From Collinsella sp. AM18-10 (GTDB lineage: Bacteria; Actinomycetota; Coriobacteriia; Coriobacteriales; Coriobacteriaceae), in contig NZ_QRJO01000004.1 in NCBI RefSeq assembly GCF_003471585.1, positions 1-64,000 on the forward strand: DNA of 64,000 bases, given 5' to 3'. Positions 63,166 to 64,000 of the stretch are shown here, one piece after another. The notes beneath the pieces were generated by a model that saw only the letters and a list, made by a program, of their open reading frames with translations, had not been told where the DNA came from and searched no databases. Within the stretch, counting starts at the first letter, position 1; every line of letters begins with the position of its first letter. Both the position numbers and the translations under genes were made by a program.

Positions 63166-63753
63166 ATGAGTCCCATTCAAATCGCCCTGCTGGTGCTCGC
63201 CGTTGCCGGCGTGTGGGCTGTTGTCGAGCTCGCGCTCACGCTGCGCAAGACCCGCACCGTCGTCGACTCGCTCGACAAGACGGTGAGCGACCTCAATAAT
63301 ACGCTCGCCGAGGCACAGCCCGTGGTGGCAAAGCTCGATGGCGCTGTCGATGAGCTTACCCCCGCGCTGGCACAGGTTGAGCCGCTCCTCAAGTCGAGCA
63401 AGACCGCCGTTGACGCCCTGACGTCCAACCTCGTTGAGGTTGAGGCCGTCGTTCGCGACATTTCCGAGGTCACGGGCAGTATGGCCGAGGCCAGCAACGC
63501 CGTGTCGAGCGTGACCGATTCTGCCGCCGGTGCTGTGCAGAAGCTGTTCAATAAGGTGAAGGCACCTGCAGCTGACGCCGAGCGCAAGCTCGCCGCTGCC
63601 GCTGCGGAGGCCGAGCAGCCCACCGTGCGTGTCCTAATTGGCGAGGACGAGGCCACCGATGGTGCAGATGTGGCTCAGAAGTCTGCAACCAAGCCGGCTC
63701 AGTATTACACCTATACGCCCGCCGAGACCTCTGAGGAGTCCTGCGATGAGTAG
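63166..63753 (+). CDS. DUF948-like membrane-anchored helical protein, 195 aa
   Basis: ATG 63166 follows GGGAGG. The protein has one amino-terminal membrane segment (IALLVLAVAGVWAVVELALT), then a long helical repeat region (DSLDKTVSDLNNTLAEAQPV, and similar heptads) of the DUF948/methyl-accepting-like type, and a disordered acidic tail. Its function is unknown. The stop overlaps the RsbW-like start by eight bases, suggesting a shared stress-response operon. Confidence 0.8.
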   Translation: MSPIQIALLVLAVAGVWAVVELALTLRKTRTVVDSLDKTVSDLNNTLAEAQPVVAKLDGAVDELTPALAQVEPLLKSSKTAVDALTSNLVEVEAVVRDISEVTGSMAEASNAVSSVTDSAAGAVQKLFNKVKAPAADAERKLAAAAAEAEQPTVRVLIGEDEATDGADVAQKSATKPAQYYTYTPAETSEESCDE

Positions 63754-64000
63754 CGAAGCAACCTGCCCCATCACGCTGACCGTTGCCGGCGACCCGCGTC
63801 TCGCTCGCCTTGTGCGCATGACTGCCGCCAACGTTGGTGCCCTGTGCTCTATGTCTGTTGATCGCATCGAGGACATCCGCATGGCTGCCGAGGAGGCTTT
63901 CATCTTTGGTTGTACCGCGGTCGACTGCGACGACATCACCATCATATTCGATGTCGATGAGACCCACGTTGGCATGACTATTACCTTTGGCGATCAGGCT
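63746..64000 (+). CDS. Anti-sigma factor-type serine kinase (RsbW-like), cut by the window end
   Basis: The first 85 residues are visible: SSEATCPITLTVAGDPRLAR, then EDIRMAAEEAFIFGCTAVDC, which is the N-box region of the GHKL/HATPase fold of anti-sigma kinases (usual pattern xLxxAxxEAxxNA; here EEAF, without the Asn), then DDITIIFDVDETHVGMTITF. The rest is outside the window. A sigma-B-like gene may follow, but this cannot be seen. Confidence 0.72.
   Translation, partial: MSSEATCPITLTVAGDPRLARLVRMTAANVGALCSMSVDRIEDIRMAAEEAFIFGCTAVDCDDITIIFDVDETHVGMTITFGDQA

Overview
The window looks like chromosomal DNA from a high-GC member of the Coriobacteriia, most likely Collinsella or a close relative. 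This is inferred from the GC-rich codon use, the gene order and the small tRNA and operon units; no 16S gene is present to prove it. Most of the window (about 9.6-49.9 kb and 53.5-64 kb) is compact housekeeping sequence in long co-directional operons. Two stretches are accessory: 1-9.4 kb and 49.99-53.3 kb.

Layout. 1-0.6 kb holds two diverged copies of one gene tail in inverted orientation around a 24-bp palindrome. 0.68-5.5 kb carries three orphan-type genes: an unrecognised protein, a membrane protein with a GT51-like motif pair, and a SIR2-like protein, resembling a small defence cluster. 5.5-7.5 kb is a long structured intergenic region, then a palindromic operator, a short possible toxin remnant, an XRE regulator and a SecB-like protein, which together suggest a toxin-antitoxin-chaperone locus. 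7.6-9.4 kb holds a broken epimerase-like gene and a Cys/Met-metabolism PLP-fold protein that lacks the usual lysine motif. A ModE-like regulator, guaB and leuS follow.

14.8-26.4 kb is one macromolecular-synthesis run: rimP-nusA-infB-rbfA-nrnA-like-truB-ribF-dnaG-rpoD. It links translation initiation, ribosome maturation, tRNA modification, replication priming and the principal sigma factor. Two identical tRNA-Asn genes come next. 27.1-42 kb is a second long run: Asp23/Gls24 protein-DAK2 protein-recG-rsmD-coaD-coiled-coil protein-yceD-rpmF-plsX-acpP-rnc-smc-ftsY-ffh. It joins lipid precursor synthesis, RNA processing, chromosome condensation and protein targeting. 42.1-49.5 kb holds a DUF134/NifX-type fusion with paired operators, thyA-folA, a SpoU methyltransferase, a MATE transporter, cobO and ftsH.

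49.99-53.3 kb is an acquired mosaic: a serine-recombinase tail, an IS3 tail, then abruptly AT-rich DNA with a peptidase E gene and erm(B) complete with its leader peptide, followed by element-end debris. A T-box(Ile)-ileS unit, lspA, an RluA-family synthase, a GT2 glycosyltransferase, a small prepilin peptidase, a dGTPase-like protein, rarA and the start of an RsbW-like gene finish the window.

The most interesting signal is non-coding. Immediately after both rpoD and ileS lies a roughly 175-nt element with the same order of hairpins and identical core boxes, whose long-range stem pairs in both copies although the stem bases differ. That is the mark of a conserved structured RNA I do not recognise.
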